The notes beneath the pieces are model-generated. The model had not been told where the DNA came from. It did not search any database and saw nothing but the letters and a program-made list of their open reading frames with translations. The translations under genes were made by a program, and so were the position numbers. From Chryseobacterium soli (GTDB taxonomy: Bacteria > Bacteroidota > Bacteroidia > Flavobacteriales > Weeksellaceae), in assembly GCF_000737705.1 (NCBI RefSeq), contig NZ_JPRH01000006.1:1-64000 (forward strand): a DNA stretch of 64,000 nt, written 5' to 3'. How positions within the stretch are numbered: position 1 is the stretch's first letter; every line of letters begins with the position of its first letter. This document shows, one piece after another, positions 51,506 to 60,618 of this stretch.

Positions 51506-51886
51506 TTAATAATATTCGATAAAATACTGAACGACAATAAGAATGGGAATCAGGAATGGTATAAACATAGATACTCCGAATCCACTATTAAAAAGTTTCA
51601 CTCTAAATTCTTCGCTATTATTTTTATTGAAATATTTATCAACAAAATAACCGAACGTGTAAAAAACATTGACAATAAGAATGAAAACAAAATATGCTAT
51701 GGACTGGAAAAATATTGTAAACAGAGTCACGTCAAAACTTTCATCATGAGGAAAAATCAAAAGTTCTCCTAAAAACCAATATAAGTTGAATGATATAAAT
51801 CCTGAAATTAGCAAACCAATATTATATTTAGCTCTCCTTTTAAACCACCATTTTCTAAGATTATTATTTTTTAAAATTTTCATCAT
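51506..51886 (-). CDS. Hypothetical membrane protein
   Basis: 126 residues with three or four spans (about 22-45, 53-78 and 103-124) and a basic N-terminus (RKWWFKRRAK). No family recognised. It lies between the 99-residue membrane protein and the COQ4-like gene with gaps of 10 and 17 bp, clearly one transcript. Confidence 0.7.
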   Translation of the reverse strand: MMKILKNNNLRKWWFKRRAKYNIGLLISGFISFNLYWFLGELLIFPHDESFDVTLFTIFFQSIAYFVFILIVNVFYTFGYFVDKYFNKNNSEEFRVKLFNSGFGVSMFIPFLIPILIVVQYFIEYY

Positions 51887-51896
51887 AATAGTTCAA

Positions 51897-52196
51897 TTAA
51901 AAATTTAGAATAGAGATTCCAATAACAGCGTATAAAGTAGCTATTGGAATATTTATAAGAATAGTTCCTATTGATTTGTAGCAAGTATCAAGGTAATTTT
52001 TATTGAAGGCACCATAAATTAATAAAGTTATGATCACCAGAACATTAAGGATAGAGCCAAAAAATAAAAGCATAAAACCATAAAATGCAAAGCCTTCATC
52101 TTTAGTTATTAGATAGCCGAATAAGCAAATGTTTCCCAATATGAATGAAAGCCAGAAGAAGAGTTTACCTGTAGTTAAAATGTTTTCTTCTTTCAT
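51897..52196 (-). CDS. Small membrane protein, paralogue of the 50708-50998 product
   Basis: 99 residues, three spans. It shares LITKDEGFAFYGF and LINIPIATLY with LIT-x8-GF and LNIPIAFLY of the downstream protein. First gene of the COQ4-like run. It starts 10 bp after the phosphoesterase stop (52207), so that gene may be upstream in the same transcript. Confidence 0.7.
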   Translation of the reverse strand: MKEENILTTGKLFFWLSFILGNICLFGYLITKDEGFAFYGFMLLFFGSILNVLVIITLLIYGAFNKNYLDTCYKSIGTILINIPIATLYAVIGISILNF

Positions 52197-52206
52197 AATA
52201 ATATTT

Positions 52207-53046
52207 TTAACCTTGAGTTAATATAAAAACTGTAATTTCGGGACGAACCATAAACCTGACCTGAAAAGAATGACCTACAGCACGGTTGATATACAACATT
52301 CTCCCATCCTGGAGGTCAATTTCCCCAGACACGTATTTTTTATTTTTTACAGGGAGAACCGGTGTAATTACTCCAGGGATCCTACATTGTCCTCCGTGGG
52401 TATGTCCGCTTAAAATCCATCCCTGATAGCCATTCCAGATAGCTTTATCACATGCATCGGGATTGTGGCAGAGTACAATATTGGCTTTTGAAGGATCATA
52501 GTCTTTCATTACTTCTGATGGATTAAAATTGGGAGACCACAGGTCTTCAAATCCTATAAAATTCAGTCCATGAATTTCTTCCTGATTATTCTTGATTATG
52601 GTAATTCCAGAATTTTCAACAATACGGCTAATATTCTCTGCACATTCGAGATCTTTCCAATTTTCACCATAATCATGATTTCCTAATATTCCAAAAGTAC
52701 CCAGCCTCCCCAGTACAGCGTGTTTCATAACTGTCTTTAAGTCGTTGCATTCCGAAGCTGTCCCGGAATTGACAAAATCTCCTGTGTAGACTACAAAATC
52801 GGGGTTAAATTGCTTTGCTTCCTGAAATGATTCTATCAAAAAGTTCCAATCGAAACGATTTCCAACATGGAGATCAGAGATCTGCATGAGTATCTTACCA
52901 CGGAGATGCTCCGGCAGATTTTTAACAGGAAGCTTTCTTTGTACAAATTCAATCCAAAACGGTTCAATCTGCCAGGAATATAGCAGCGGGAAGCTTCCAA
53001 GGATGGAGAGTTGTAAAATCTTTTTTAAAAATGTTTTTCTATTCAT
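52207..53046 (-). CDS. Metallophosphoesterase, membrane-associated
   Basis: 279 residues from the ATG at 53046 (MNRKTFLKKILQLSIL). An N-terminal signal/anchor, then calcineurin-like motifs in order: ISDLHVG, YTGDFVNSG, GNHDYGEN, HNPD and SGHTHGGQ. These bind two metal ions. Relatives such as YkoQ/YaeI-type enzymes act on lipid-linked phosphates (for example UDP-2,3-diacylglucosamine), but the substrate is not readable. The 62-bp gap to the upstream regulator gene suggests common direction, perhaps one unit. Confidence 0.92.
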   Translation of the reverse strand: MNRKTFLKKILQLSILGSFPLLYSWQIEPFWIEFVQRKLPVKNLPEHLRGKILMQISDLHVGNRFDWNFLIESFQEAKQFNPDFVVYTGDFVNSGTASECNDLKTVMKHAVLGRLGTFGILGNHDYGENWKDLECAENISRIVENSGITIIKNNQEEIHGLNFIGFEDLWSPNFNPSEVMKDYDPSKANIVLCHNPDACDKAIWNGYQGWILSGHTHGGQCRIPGVITPVLPVKNKKYVSGEIDLQDGRMLYINRAVGHSFQVRFMVRPEITVFILTQG

Positions 53047-53107
53047 TTGGCATATTTTGAACAAAGAACTTTGAAATACAAAGTGAAATTTCAAAAAAAT
53101 ATAGGAT

Positions 53108-53398
53108 TTATCGTCCTAATAATTTTTCTAGGGCATCAAGATGTTCTGTAAATGCCTGTCTTCCACTTTGTGTAACGCGGTATGATGTTTTTGGTTTTTT
53201 TCCTACAAACTCTTTTTTCACTTCAATATAGTTTGCTTTTTCCAGAGCAGTGCTGTGGCTTGCCAGGTTACCGTCTGTAATTTCGAGTAATCCTTTCATT
53301 TCAGAAAAATCAACCCAGTCGTTCACCATAAGAACGGACATAATTCCCAATCTTACACGGCTTTCGAATTCTTTGTTGAGCTGATTGATGTTAATCAC
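53108..53398 (-). CDS. Winged-helix transcriptional regulator (HTH_34-like)
   Basis: 96 residues, a single winged-helix domain with SVLMVNDWVDFSEMKGLL and the recognition region TDGNLASHSTALEKANYI, and a wing KKPKTSYRVT. No ligand domain. It follows the membrane protein gene at 53488 by 89 bp, a pairing often seen in Bacteroidota, where the regulator may respond to or control the membrane protein. Confidence 0.88.
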   Translation of the reverse strand: MININQLNKEFESRVRLGIMSVLMVNDWVDFSEMKGLLEITDGNLASHSTALEKANYIEVKKEFVGKKPKTSYRVTQSGRQAFTEHLDALEKLLGR

Positions 53399-53487
53399 TA
53401 TTTTGAATTTTAAATGATAAATTAAAGGTTAAATCTATAAGTATTGATCTGGTGGAAACAATACCTTATATGTATTCTTATAGAAGT

Positions 53488-54105
53488 CTATTTATATTTT
53501 TTATGCATTATTGATCCGTATACAATATGAAGAACGCCAAAGCCTATTGCCCAAAATAACAACCCCCAACCGAGAAAGAATAAAGAAACCAGTCCTAAAA
53601 CAATCTGGCAGTATCCCAGATATTTAACATCTGTTAAAGTATACCGTTCAGCACTTACTAATGCTAAACCGTAAAATATTAAAGTTGCCGGTGCTATCCA
53701 TACGAAAAGATGGTGGAAAAGTAGCGCCAGGCAAAAAATACCTCCGGTAATTAAGGGAACTACAAAAGTAATCAAAAGACGCTTGGTGGTAGCATCCCAA
53801 ATCTTCAGTCCTTTCTTTCTGCTCTTATTGGCTGTGAAAATATATCCACTCAATAAAGCCACAAATAAAATCAAGGCTCCGATAATGACAAGTTCACGAA
53901 CCAGTTCCGGTTGATAGATATTCCTATCTCCATCAAAATAGCTGATCCCTTCTCTTTTTAGCACAAAATATACATATCCTGCACCAATGAGTGCTGTCAG
54001 ACCTGCAACAACACCGGATAATCCACTTAATGAAATGAATCTGGAAGAACGCTCCATCATGGAACGGATATGAGATAAATCTTCGTGATAGTTTTTTGTC
54101 TCCAT
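53488..54105 (-). CDS. Hypothetical membrane protein next to HTH regulator
   Basis: 205 residues from the ATG at 54105 (METKNYHEDL). A charged start (HIRSMMERSSRFIS), then about six spans. It resembles membrane proteins that travel with small winged-helix regulators in flavobacteria; no named function. An upstream ATG (54126) adds seven residues. Confidence 0.75.
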   Translation of the reverse strand: METKNYHEDLSHIRSMMERSSRFISLSGLSGVVAGLTALIGAGYVYFVLKREGISYFDGDRNIYQPELVRELVIIGALILFVALLSGYIFTANKSRKKGLKIWDATTKRLLITFVVPLITGGIFCLALLFHHLFVWIAPATLIFYGLALVSAERYTLTDVKYLGYCQIVLGLVSLFFLGWGLLFWAIGFGVLHIVYGSIMHKKYK

Positions 54106-54197
54106 ATAAAGAACTTTGAAATACAAAGTTAAAATTTATTTTTAATCTTCCAATTATTTTTTTCGTTTTAAATAAAATAATTTCATGACATAAAAAA

Positions 54198-54223
54198 AGA
54201 ACCCTGCTAAGAAGCAGGATTCT
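54198..54223 (-). terminator. Terminator after susD
   Basis: An 11-bp stem (54198-54208 with 54213-54223) whose one mismatch is a G-U pair only in the minus-strand transcript, followed there by a T-run. It lies 30 bp beyond the susD stop. Confidence 0.8.
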
Positions 54224-54252
54224 AAAAAAAAATATTAAAATTTGTGTAAAAT

Positions 54253-55797
54253 TTATAATGGGTTTTGAACAATAAGCGGATTTGCATTGATCTCCGTCCT
54301 TGGAATAAGATATTCCCAACGTGTATCGGTATTCGCAACCGTCATGACATTATTGTCCACTACCGTTGAATGGTTGGCTCCGGTTCTATCTAAGCCCTGA
54401 TTCAATCTTTTCAGATCTAGGAATCTAAATCCTTCGCCCCATAATTCCATTCTTCTGCTGTTAAGAATTTCCGTGATATAAGCTGCTCCAGTAGTTGTAG
54501 CTCCTGTATAAACATCATTTCTCTTTTTAGTAAGCTCATTGAAGACCACTTTTGATCCCGTTTCATCACCAGCTTTAGCTTTAGCCTCAGCTTCGATAAG
54601 ATACATCTCAGCAGCTCTCATGTAAGGTACATCCATTCTGCTGTCTGAAGCACTTACTGATAGGAATTTCTGGCTGGTATATGCAAATTTCGAATACGTA
54701 GAAGATAAAGCAACTGCAGGTATTGCAGGAGTTGTAGGCGTTCCGGGTACTCCAAAATGATTTCCTAGGGGATCAACAACCAACCTTCTTACATCGGTAC
54801 TTGGGAACATTGCATACAGTTTGCTATTCATTGCTTTAGGAGCCTGTCTGATATTCGTAGAATTATAATTTCTGGACATATAGGCTCCAAAGTTTCCGAA
54901 GTAATCTGTCTGATCTGCAATAATAGTTGCGCCCCACATCCATTCACCATTTCCTTCCAGGTTATTAAAACCAGATGCATAAGTAGCGCTACTCATTAAA
55001 TCAAAACCAGCTCTTGCAAGTTGGGCAGAAGATGCAGCCAACGCATAGTTTCCTTGAGTCAAAGCGATTCTCGCTCTTAATCCCAATACCACTTTATCGT
55101 TAAAATGAGATTTTGTAGCTCTCGAACCGTTTAATCTTGATAACGCTTCTGCCAAATCCTTGTTAATTTGTGCATACACTTCTTCAACAGTATTTCTTGC
55201 CATTGGAACTTCATCTGCAACTAATTTAATAGGAACTCCTAACTGACTATTTGTAGTATTTGGTATATATCTTTTTCCGTATATCTGTACCAGCATATAA
55301 TATGAAAAAGCTCTGAATGCAAATGCTTCTCCAATAGCCATTTTAACTGTAGTAGCATCGGCAGCCGTTGGTACAGGAACATTAGGACCATTAGCGATCA
55401 CCAGGTTAGCATTTCTGATCAATGCATAATAAAATTGATAAGGAAAAAAATCATTGGTTGCATTTTCATTTACCTGATCTTGCCATCTTACCGTAGAGAC
55501 ATACCAGCCATTCCCGGTAGAAGGAAACACAAGATCTTCTCCTAGGGCATCCATCATAATCATAATACCTCCCTGACCATTCTGACCCTGATTAGAATTC
55601 TGTCTTGTATACAAATTCCTATGCATTCCGTTAATAATTGCCATAAGGTTGGAAGCACTTGAATATGCAGCATCTTCAGGCACTGCAATGGTAGTATCTG
55701 TTTCTAAATAATCACTTTTACAAGAAGTGAGTGCTAATGTGAGCACTGCAGTGGAAAGCACTGCCAATTTTTTATAATGTTTTGTAATATTTTTCAT
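54253..55797 (-). CDS. SusD/RagB-like nutrient-binding outer-membrane lipoprotein
   Basis: 514 residues with lipobox LTSC (Cys26) and the SusD pattern of TPR-like helices: an early ANLVIANG, the IGEAFAFRAFSYYMLVQIYG helix and a C-terminal SRRMELWGEGFRFLDLKRLNQG. It forms the lid over the SusC channel in the outer membrane and captures a glycan or peptide. The substrate is unknown: no glycoside hydrolase is nearby. It starts 10 bp after susC. Confidence 0.95.
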   Translation of the reverse strand: MKNITKHYKKLAVLSTAVLTLALTSCKSDYLETDTTIAVPEDAAYSSASNLMAIINGMHRNLYTRQNSNQGQNGQGGIMIMMDALGEDLVFPSTGNGWYVSTVRWQDQVNENATNDFFPYQFYYALIRNANLVIANGPNVPVPTAADATTVKMAIGEAFAFRAFSYYMLVQIYGKRYIPNTTNSQLGVPIKLVADEVPMARNTVEEVYAQINKDLAEALSRLNGSRATKSHFNDKVVLGLRARIALTQGNYALAASSAQLARAGFDLMSSATYASGFNNLEGNGEWMWGATIIADQTDYFGNFGAYMSRNYNSTNIRQAPKAMNSKLYAMFPSTDVRRLVVDPLGNHFGVPGTPTTPAIPAVALSSTYSKFAYTSQKFLSVSASDSRMDVPYMRAAEMYLIEAEAKAKAGDETGSKVVFNELTKKRNDVYTGATTTGAAYITEILNSRRMELWGEGFRFLDLKRLNQGLDRTGANHSTVVDNNVMTVANTDTRWEYLIPRTEINANPLIVQNPL

Positions 55798-55807
55798 AAT
55801 TGAATTT

Positions 55808-58756
55808 TTAGAATGACAAGTTAAATCCTATGGTTACAATTCTAGCCGGAGAATATCTGTTGGTCGTTGTTCCATTGAAAGCCTGAGAAGGCTCCAATCC
55901 TTTTCTAGCCGTTTTGCTCCAAAGGTTCTCTCCTGATACCATTAGTTTTAAACCGGATAATCCAAACCTTGAAATCATTTCCGGATTGAAACTATACGTT
56001 AAATTTGCTTGTCTGAAAGTAATAAAATCTGATTTTACCAGCCATCTGCTTGAAGCTGCGTTAGAACTTGTATAAGTAGATGAATTCAATGCCGGTGTAT
56101 CCGTAATTTGCCCAGGAGTTGTCCATCTATTCAAGATATCTGTACTTAATGCTCCTCCCTGAGAATAACTTGACATCAAAGAAGCATAGTTAGAGTCATA
56201 GGTTTTACCCCCTAACTGATACGTAAACATTGCAGAAACAGACCAGTTCTTATAGGTAAATGATGTACCGAAACTTCCAAATAAATCAGGAATTGCCGTC
56301 CCGGAATAATCATACTTCGCTTTATTGAAGTTGGTCGTCACCTTTGTTCCGTTAACAGTTCTGATATCAGTAGCTGTTGTATTGGCAAAGGCATCCGCTA
56401 CCAAGAATAAAGGAGAACCATCTGCCGGATCTACTCCATACCATTGTCTCAACCAGTAATCATAAACAGAATGTCCTACAGAAATTTTCTTAGTTCCATT
56501 AATAATCTCAGTGATTCCGTTAGACAATCCTGTGATTTGGTTTTTAAGAGTTGAAGCATTCGCATTTAGACTCCAAGTGAAGTTTTCATTTTTGATTACA
56601 TCTCCACCGATAGTAATTTCAAAACCACGGTTGTACATCGTTCCAACATTTCTGCTGATATTATTGTTTGGAACCCCTGAAGATACAGGCGTTGGTACCG
56701 GGAAGATCAAATCAGATGTAGTTCTGTTATAATATTCAACCGAACCATTAATTCTGTTGTTGAAGAATCCAAAATCAAGTCCTACATCACTTTGTTTATT
56801 CGTTTCCCATGTAATAGTAGGATCTGCAAGGAATCCGAATAATATTCCAGGCTCATTCGCATTATTATACCCTAAGCTAAATGTATTTTTATACATATAA
56901 TAGCTGTTGGTACCGTCATTTCCTACTTCTCCGTAAGAGCCACGTAATTTCAGATCGCTAATAAGGTTAGACTCTTTCAGGAAATCTTCTCCTTTAATTC
57001 TCCATCCTGCTCCTACCGACCAGAAAGAACTCCATCTTACATCCTTGCTGAATCTGGATGAAGCATCCCAACGGATAGACCCTGACAATAGGTATTTAGA
57101 ATCATAATCGTAATTCAATCTTGAGAAAACACTTTCTTTTCTGTAGTTATCCGTTTGTGAAGTCAGCGATGTAGGGGTAACAAAATTAATCAACTCATCA
57201 TTGTTATCCACTGTTTGTCCCTGCTTGTAACCATACATATATTCATAGATATATTTATAGTTTTCATGTCCTAATAAAAATTCAAAGTTATGAGATCCGA
57301 ATTTTCTTTTATAATTCAACAACTGGTTCCATGTAATGGTCTGCTCTGTATAAGTAGTTTTTTCAGCAGCACCTCCCGGAGCAGCATCTCCAATCACTTT
57401 ATTGATATATCTGCTTCTTCTGTTGTTTCGGATATCGTAACCAACATTGGTGGATAAAGTTAAATAAGGATCTACCTTAATTTCCGCATAGGCTCTTGAA
57501 ATGATATAATAATTTTTAGAAATATCTTTATTCAGCAATGTTTCCTGAATAATATTTCTTCCCGCCGCTGCATCAGCACCTCTTGCATTTCCTGCATCAT
57601 ACACTATGTTTCCAAATGCATCGTACATGGTTGCAAAGGTGGTAGGATCATGAGCGTAAGGACTGTAAATTGGTCCCATACTTCTGGTCCATGCATACGG
57701 GTTAATATAGGCAGAGTTATTATCTGCTCCATCTACAGAGTTATTTCCATTGGATGAAACCGCACTGATACTCGTTCCTATTTTAAGCCAGTTTTTAACC
57801 TGAGAATCTACTTTTAATCTGGCTGTAAATCTTTCAAAGTCAGATTTAATAAGATATCCGGTTTCATTGGTATAACTTACAGAAGAAAAATAAGTAGTTT
57901 TATTCGTTCCACCGCTGTAGTTTAATTCATAATTCTGTCTAAATCCGGTATTGAACAATGGCCCCTGCCAGTCTAAATCTGTATATTTTAATTGGGCATT
58001 AGGATTCAAAATTCCATCTATGACCAATTGATTATCAGCTACGTTGAAAATATTCGTTTTTAAAACACCTGAAATCAAATTGGCTGTAGCATAAGCATTT
58101 GCAGCTGCAACCGTACTGGTTGGAACAGAAGTCAGACGTCCATTTCTGATCGCTTCCCAGATAAGTGGATAGTATTGAGCGGCATTCACCCTGCTATATT
58201 CTGGGATTGCTCTTCCCACATATCCCGTGCTCATACTGAAACTTAAAGCATCAGCACCTTTTTTTCCTGTTTTCGTTGTGATCAAAACAACACCATTAGC
58301 TGCTGCAGAACCATACAGTGAAGTAGAAGCTGCATCTTTCAAGATGTTAAATGATGCAATGTCATTCGGGTTAAGTGCTGAAAGCGCTCCTGTAAAGATC
58401 ACACCATCCACTACATATAGGGGCGCTGTAGAGATGCCATAAGACCCGATACCTCTGATCTGAATACTAGGTGATGCTCCCGGCTGACCCGTACTGGTAC
58501 TTACCTTTACCCCCGCACTTGCTCCATCTATTGCCTGCGCAATGTTAGAAATCGGGCGATCTGCAAACTGCTTTGCTTTCACTTCTGTATTGGAGCCTAC
58601 TAACGTTTCCTTTTTCTGGGATCCATAAGCAACAATAACAACCTCATCTATTTTTTGCTCACCAATCGTATCTTTTTTAGACCGTTGAGCTTCAACCGCC
58701 TGCCCTCCTGCGAAGAAGAGAACAGCAGTAGTTATTAAAGACAATCGTAATTTCAT
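55808..58756 (-). CDS. SusC/RagA family TonB-linked outer-membrane transporter
   Basis: 982 residues from ATG 58756 (MKLRLSLITT). Signal peptide (1-23), TonB box-like DEVVIVAYG, a plug domain with GQPGASPSIQIRG and PLYVVDGV, and a 22-strand barrel ending in TIGFNLSF. The N-terminal CarboxypepD_reg-like domain usual in SusC proteins is missing: the mature protein begins almost directly at the TonB box. It imports a ligand handed over by SusD. A perfect dyad (58786-58809) lies 30 bp upstream of the start. Confidence 0.95.
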   Translation of the reverse strand: MKLRLSLITTAVLFFAGGQAVEAQRSKKDTIGEQKIDEVVIVAYGSQKKETLVGSNTEVKAKQFADRPISNIAQAIDGASAGVKVSTSTGQPGASPSIQIRGIGSYGISTAPLYVVDGVIFTGALSALNPNDIASFNILKDAASTSLYGSAAANGVVLITTKTGKKGADALSFSMSTGYVGRAIPEYSRVNAAQYYPLIWEAIRNGRLTSVPTSTVAAANAYATANLISGVLKTNIFNVADNQLVIDGILNPNAQLKYTDLDWQGPLFNTGFRQNYELNYSGGTNKTTYFSSVSYTNETGYLIKSDFERFTARLKVDSQVKNWLKIGTSISAVSSNGNNSVDGADNNSAYINPYAWTRSMGPIYSPYAHDPTTFATMYDAFGNIVYDAGNARGADAAAGRNIIQETLLNKDISKNYYIISRAYAEIKVDPYLTLSTNVGYDIRNNRRSRYINKVIGDAAPGGAAEKTTYTEQTITWNQLLNYKRKFGSHNFEFLLGHENYKYIYEYMYGYKQGQTVDNNDELINFVTPTSLTSQTDNYRKESVFSRLNYDYDSKYLLSGSIRWDASSRFSKDVRWSSFWSVGAGWRIKGEDFLKESNLISDLKLRGSYGEVGNDGTNSYYMYKNTFSLGYNNANEPGILFGFLADPTITWETNKQSDVGLDFGFFNNRINGSVEYYNRTTSDLIFPVPTPVSSGVPNNNISRNVGTMYNRGFEITIGGDVIKNENFTWSLNANASTLKNQITGLSNGITEIINGTKKISVGHSVYDYWLRQWYGVDPADGSPLFLVADAFANTTATDIRTVNGTKVTTNFNKAKYDYSGTAIPDLFGSFGTSFTYKNWSVSAMFTYQLGGKTYDSNYASLMSSYSQGGALSTDILNRWTTPGQITDTPALNSSTYTSSNAASSRWLVKSDFITFRQANLTYSFNPEMISRFGLSGLKLMVSGENLWSKTARKGLEPSQAFNGTTTNRYSPARIVTIGFNLSF

Positions 58757-58785
58757 ATTAACAAATTTTAATATTAACTTGGCAA

Positions 58786-58809
58786 ATATGTTAATAAATA
58801 TTAACATAT
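58786..58809. promoter_or_regulatory. Inverted repeat upstream of susC
   Basis: ATATGTTAAT, AAAT, ATTAACATAT: a perfect 10-bp dyad, 30 bp before the susC start, with no T-run. Its symmetry and place suggest an operator for a dimeric regulator. TTAATATTAAC-type sequences also occur around it. Confidence 0.5.
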
Positions 58810-58951
58810 CCAAATATTAGTTAATTTTTTAAATAATTAATATATATAACAAAATAATGAGCATGAAAAACAAATTAAATCAATCAATTGATTAACAGTT
58901 CAATATTAACGAAACTAACAATCGTTCGTTTATTTTTGTTTTTTAGCCATA

Positions 58952-58985
58952 AAAAAGGCCGTTGAACGGGTTCAACGGCCTTTTT
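58952..58985. terminator. Terminator after the enoyl-CoA hydratase gene
   Basis: A 16-bp perfect stem (58952-58967 with 58970-58985) with a 2-nt loop and A/T runs on both sides. It lies 19 bp beyond the stop of the leftward hydratase gene and upstream of susC. Confidence 0.88.
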
Positions 58986-59003
58986 AAAATGCTCATTCAG
59001 AAG

Positions 59004-59768
59004 CTATTTCGCTCTCAATTTTTCTTTAATAGTTTCAATATTTTTCTTAGCCGATTCTTCCAATATCAGGCTTGCACTCATATGAATTCTTGCAGGCATT
59101 AATTCATTAAAATGATCTGTTCCTTCCCAGGAAACCTTTTTGATCAACGCAAGTGCATCACTGCTTCTGGAAGCTAAAGTCTGTAAAAATTTCTCCAGCT
59201 TAGCATCCATTTCTTCAATATTTTCTGAAACAGAATGGTAAACATTATGCTGCTCTGCCCACGCTGCAGATCTGAAATCCGCATCAATCGCCATGGCAGA
59301 AAACTGTGACTTTCCTATTTTTCTTTCCACATAAGGGCCGATAACGAATGGCCCGATTCCTAAATTAATCTCCGTTAAAGCCAAAGCAGCATCTTTAGTA
59401 GCAAAACAATAATCTGCACCGCAGGCGATGCCCACTCCTCCACCGGTTGTTTTTCCCTGAACTCTTACCACAACTATTTTTCCACAGTTTTTCATGGCGT
59501 TCAATACTTTTGCAAAGCCCCCGAAAAATTTCGTCGAATTTTCAAGTTCATTAATAGCCAAAAGCTCATCAAAACTTGCACCTGCACAGAAAGCTTTCTC
59601 ACCTTCACTTTTTACTACAATAGCTTTTACCTCATCTTTAGCGCCTTCATCTAAAATAGTCTGCGCCAGTTTTTCTAAAATAGCTCCCGGTAGTGAATTG
59701 CTTTTTGGGGTTCCGAATGTGATTTCGGCAATATTGTTTTTAATTTCTGATGCTACGAATTCGTTCAT
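59004..59768 (-). CDS. Enoyl-CoA hydratase/isomerase family protein
   Basis: 254 residues of the crotonase fold. The oxyanion-hole segments FCAGASFDEL (about 61-70) and TTGGGVGIACGADY (about 106-119) are present. The usual catalytic Glu near the second segment is replaced by a variant (LGIGPFVIGPYVERKIG), so the reaction cannot be named; hydratase, isomerase or methylglutaconyl-type activity are options. The gene stands alone with its own terminator. Confidence 0.9.
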   Translation of the reverse strand: MNEFVASEIKNNIAEITFGTPKSNSLPGAILEKLAQTILDEGAKDEVKAIVVKSEGEKAFCAGASFDELLAINELENSTKFFGGFAKVLNAMKNCGKIVVVRVQGKTTGGGVGIACGADYCFATKDAALALTEINLGIGPFVIGPYVERKIGKSQFSAMAIDADFRSAAWAEQHNVYHSVSENIEEMDAKLEKFLQTLASRSSDALALIKKVSWEGTDHFNELMPARIHMSASLILEESAKKNIETIKEKLRAK

Positions 59769-59963
59769 TTTTATTTTAATTGGATTTATACAAAAATACT
59801 AAATACGCCTGTTTCAGAAAGAATTAAAGCGTATAAAATTAAGATGCTTTCCTATGGCGTCTGTTTTACCTTCCGTATAAATACGGAAAGGTCAATTTGG
59901 TATTTTCTACTCTAGTGCTGCGCTGTTTTATATTGTTCCTTTGACTTGTTAATAAAAACCTAA

Positions 59964-60000
59964 AGGCGGGATCCGAAAAGCCAATATAAGAGTAGGAAAA
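59964..60000 (+). promoter_or_regulatory. Conserved upstream element, copy 3
   Basis: AGGCGGGATCCGAAAAGC, 9 nt, AGTAGGAAAA, ending 24 bp before the first tail-collar gene. GGC and GCC can pair around GGGATCCGAAAA. Same element as at 35805 and 38393, before unrelated genes. Confidence 0.6.
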
Positions 60001-60024
60001 TGTATAACTGAAAAAATATTTACC

Positions 60025-60567
60025 ATGGACGAAATGATCGGAGTCATTAAATTATTTGCTGGCAACTTTGCACCCAAAGGCTATCTGATGTGTGATGGAA
60101 GTTTATTACCTATTCAAAGCAATTCTGCACTTTTCTCAATTTTAGGGACTACCTATGGCGGCGACGGTGTAAGAAATTTTGCTTTACCCAATTTACAGGG
60201 ACGCTATCCCATCGGAGCAGGAAATGTAAATGCCAATGAATATTATCCTTTAGGGACACAGGCAGGTACCACTCAGACAACTCTTACTCAGCAGAATCTA
60301 CCCAGCTTTATCAGCCAAATAAAGGTTGCTAATGTCAATGCTAACTCTATAGCTCCTTCCTCTACTTCATCAATTGCCATCACAGGAACCCCTAATGGAA
60401 GAGAATTTAATCCGGTACCTAGTTTTGTGGATGGTGATCCTGACACAATAATCAATGCAAAATCGGTTTCTTTTATAGGACAGAATCTACCCATCAATAA
60501 TATGCCTCCATACTTAGGATTAAATTATATCATCTGCATATCAGGCATTTATCCTTCAAGACCATAA
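60025..60567 (+). CDS. Phage tail collar domain protein (microcystin-dependent-protein-like), copy 1
   Basis: 180 residues. The N-terminal GVIKLFAGNFAPKGYLMCDG and YGGDGVRNFALPNLQGRYPIG are hallmarks of the tail-collar / MdpB family; the C-terminal LPINNMPPYLGLNYIICISG is also typical. Related to short tail fibres of phages, but found as free-standing tandem genes in many Bacteroidota, where the function is unclear. No phage genes are nearby. It has no signal peptide. Half of the sequence is identical in blocks with copy 2. Confidence 0.9.
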   Translation: MDEMIGVIKLFAGNFAPKGYLMCDGSLLPIQSNSALFSILGTTYGGDGVRNFALPNLQGRYPIGAGNVNANEYYPLGTQAGTTQTTLTQQNLPSFISQIKVANVNANSIAPSSTSSIAITGTPNGREFNPVPSFVDGDPDTIINAKSVSFIGQNLPINNMPPYLGLNYIICISGIYPSRP

Positions 60568-60618
60568 GTCTTAAAATAACATACTAAAAAATCAACAACT
60601 GAAAAAAACGATATCATC

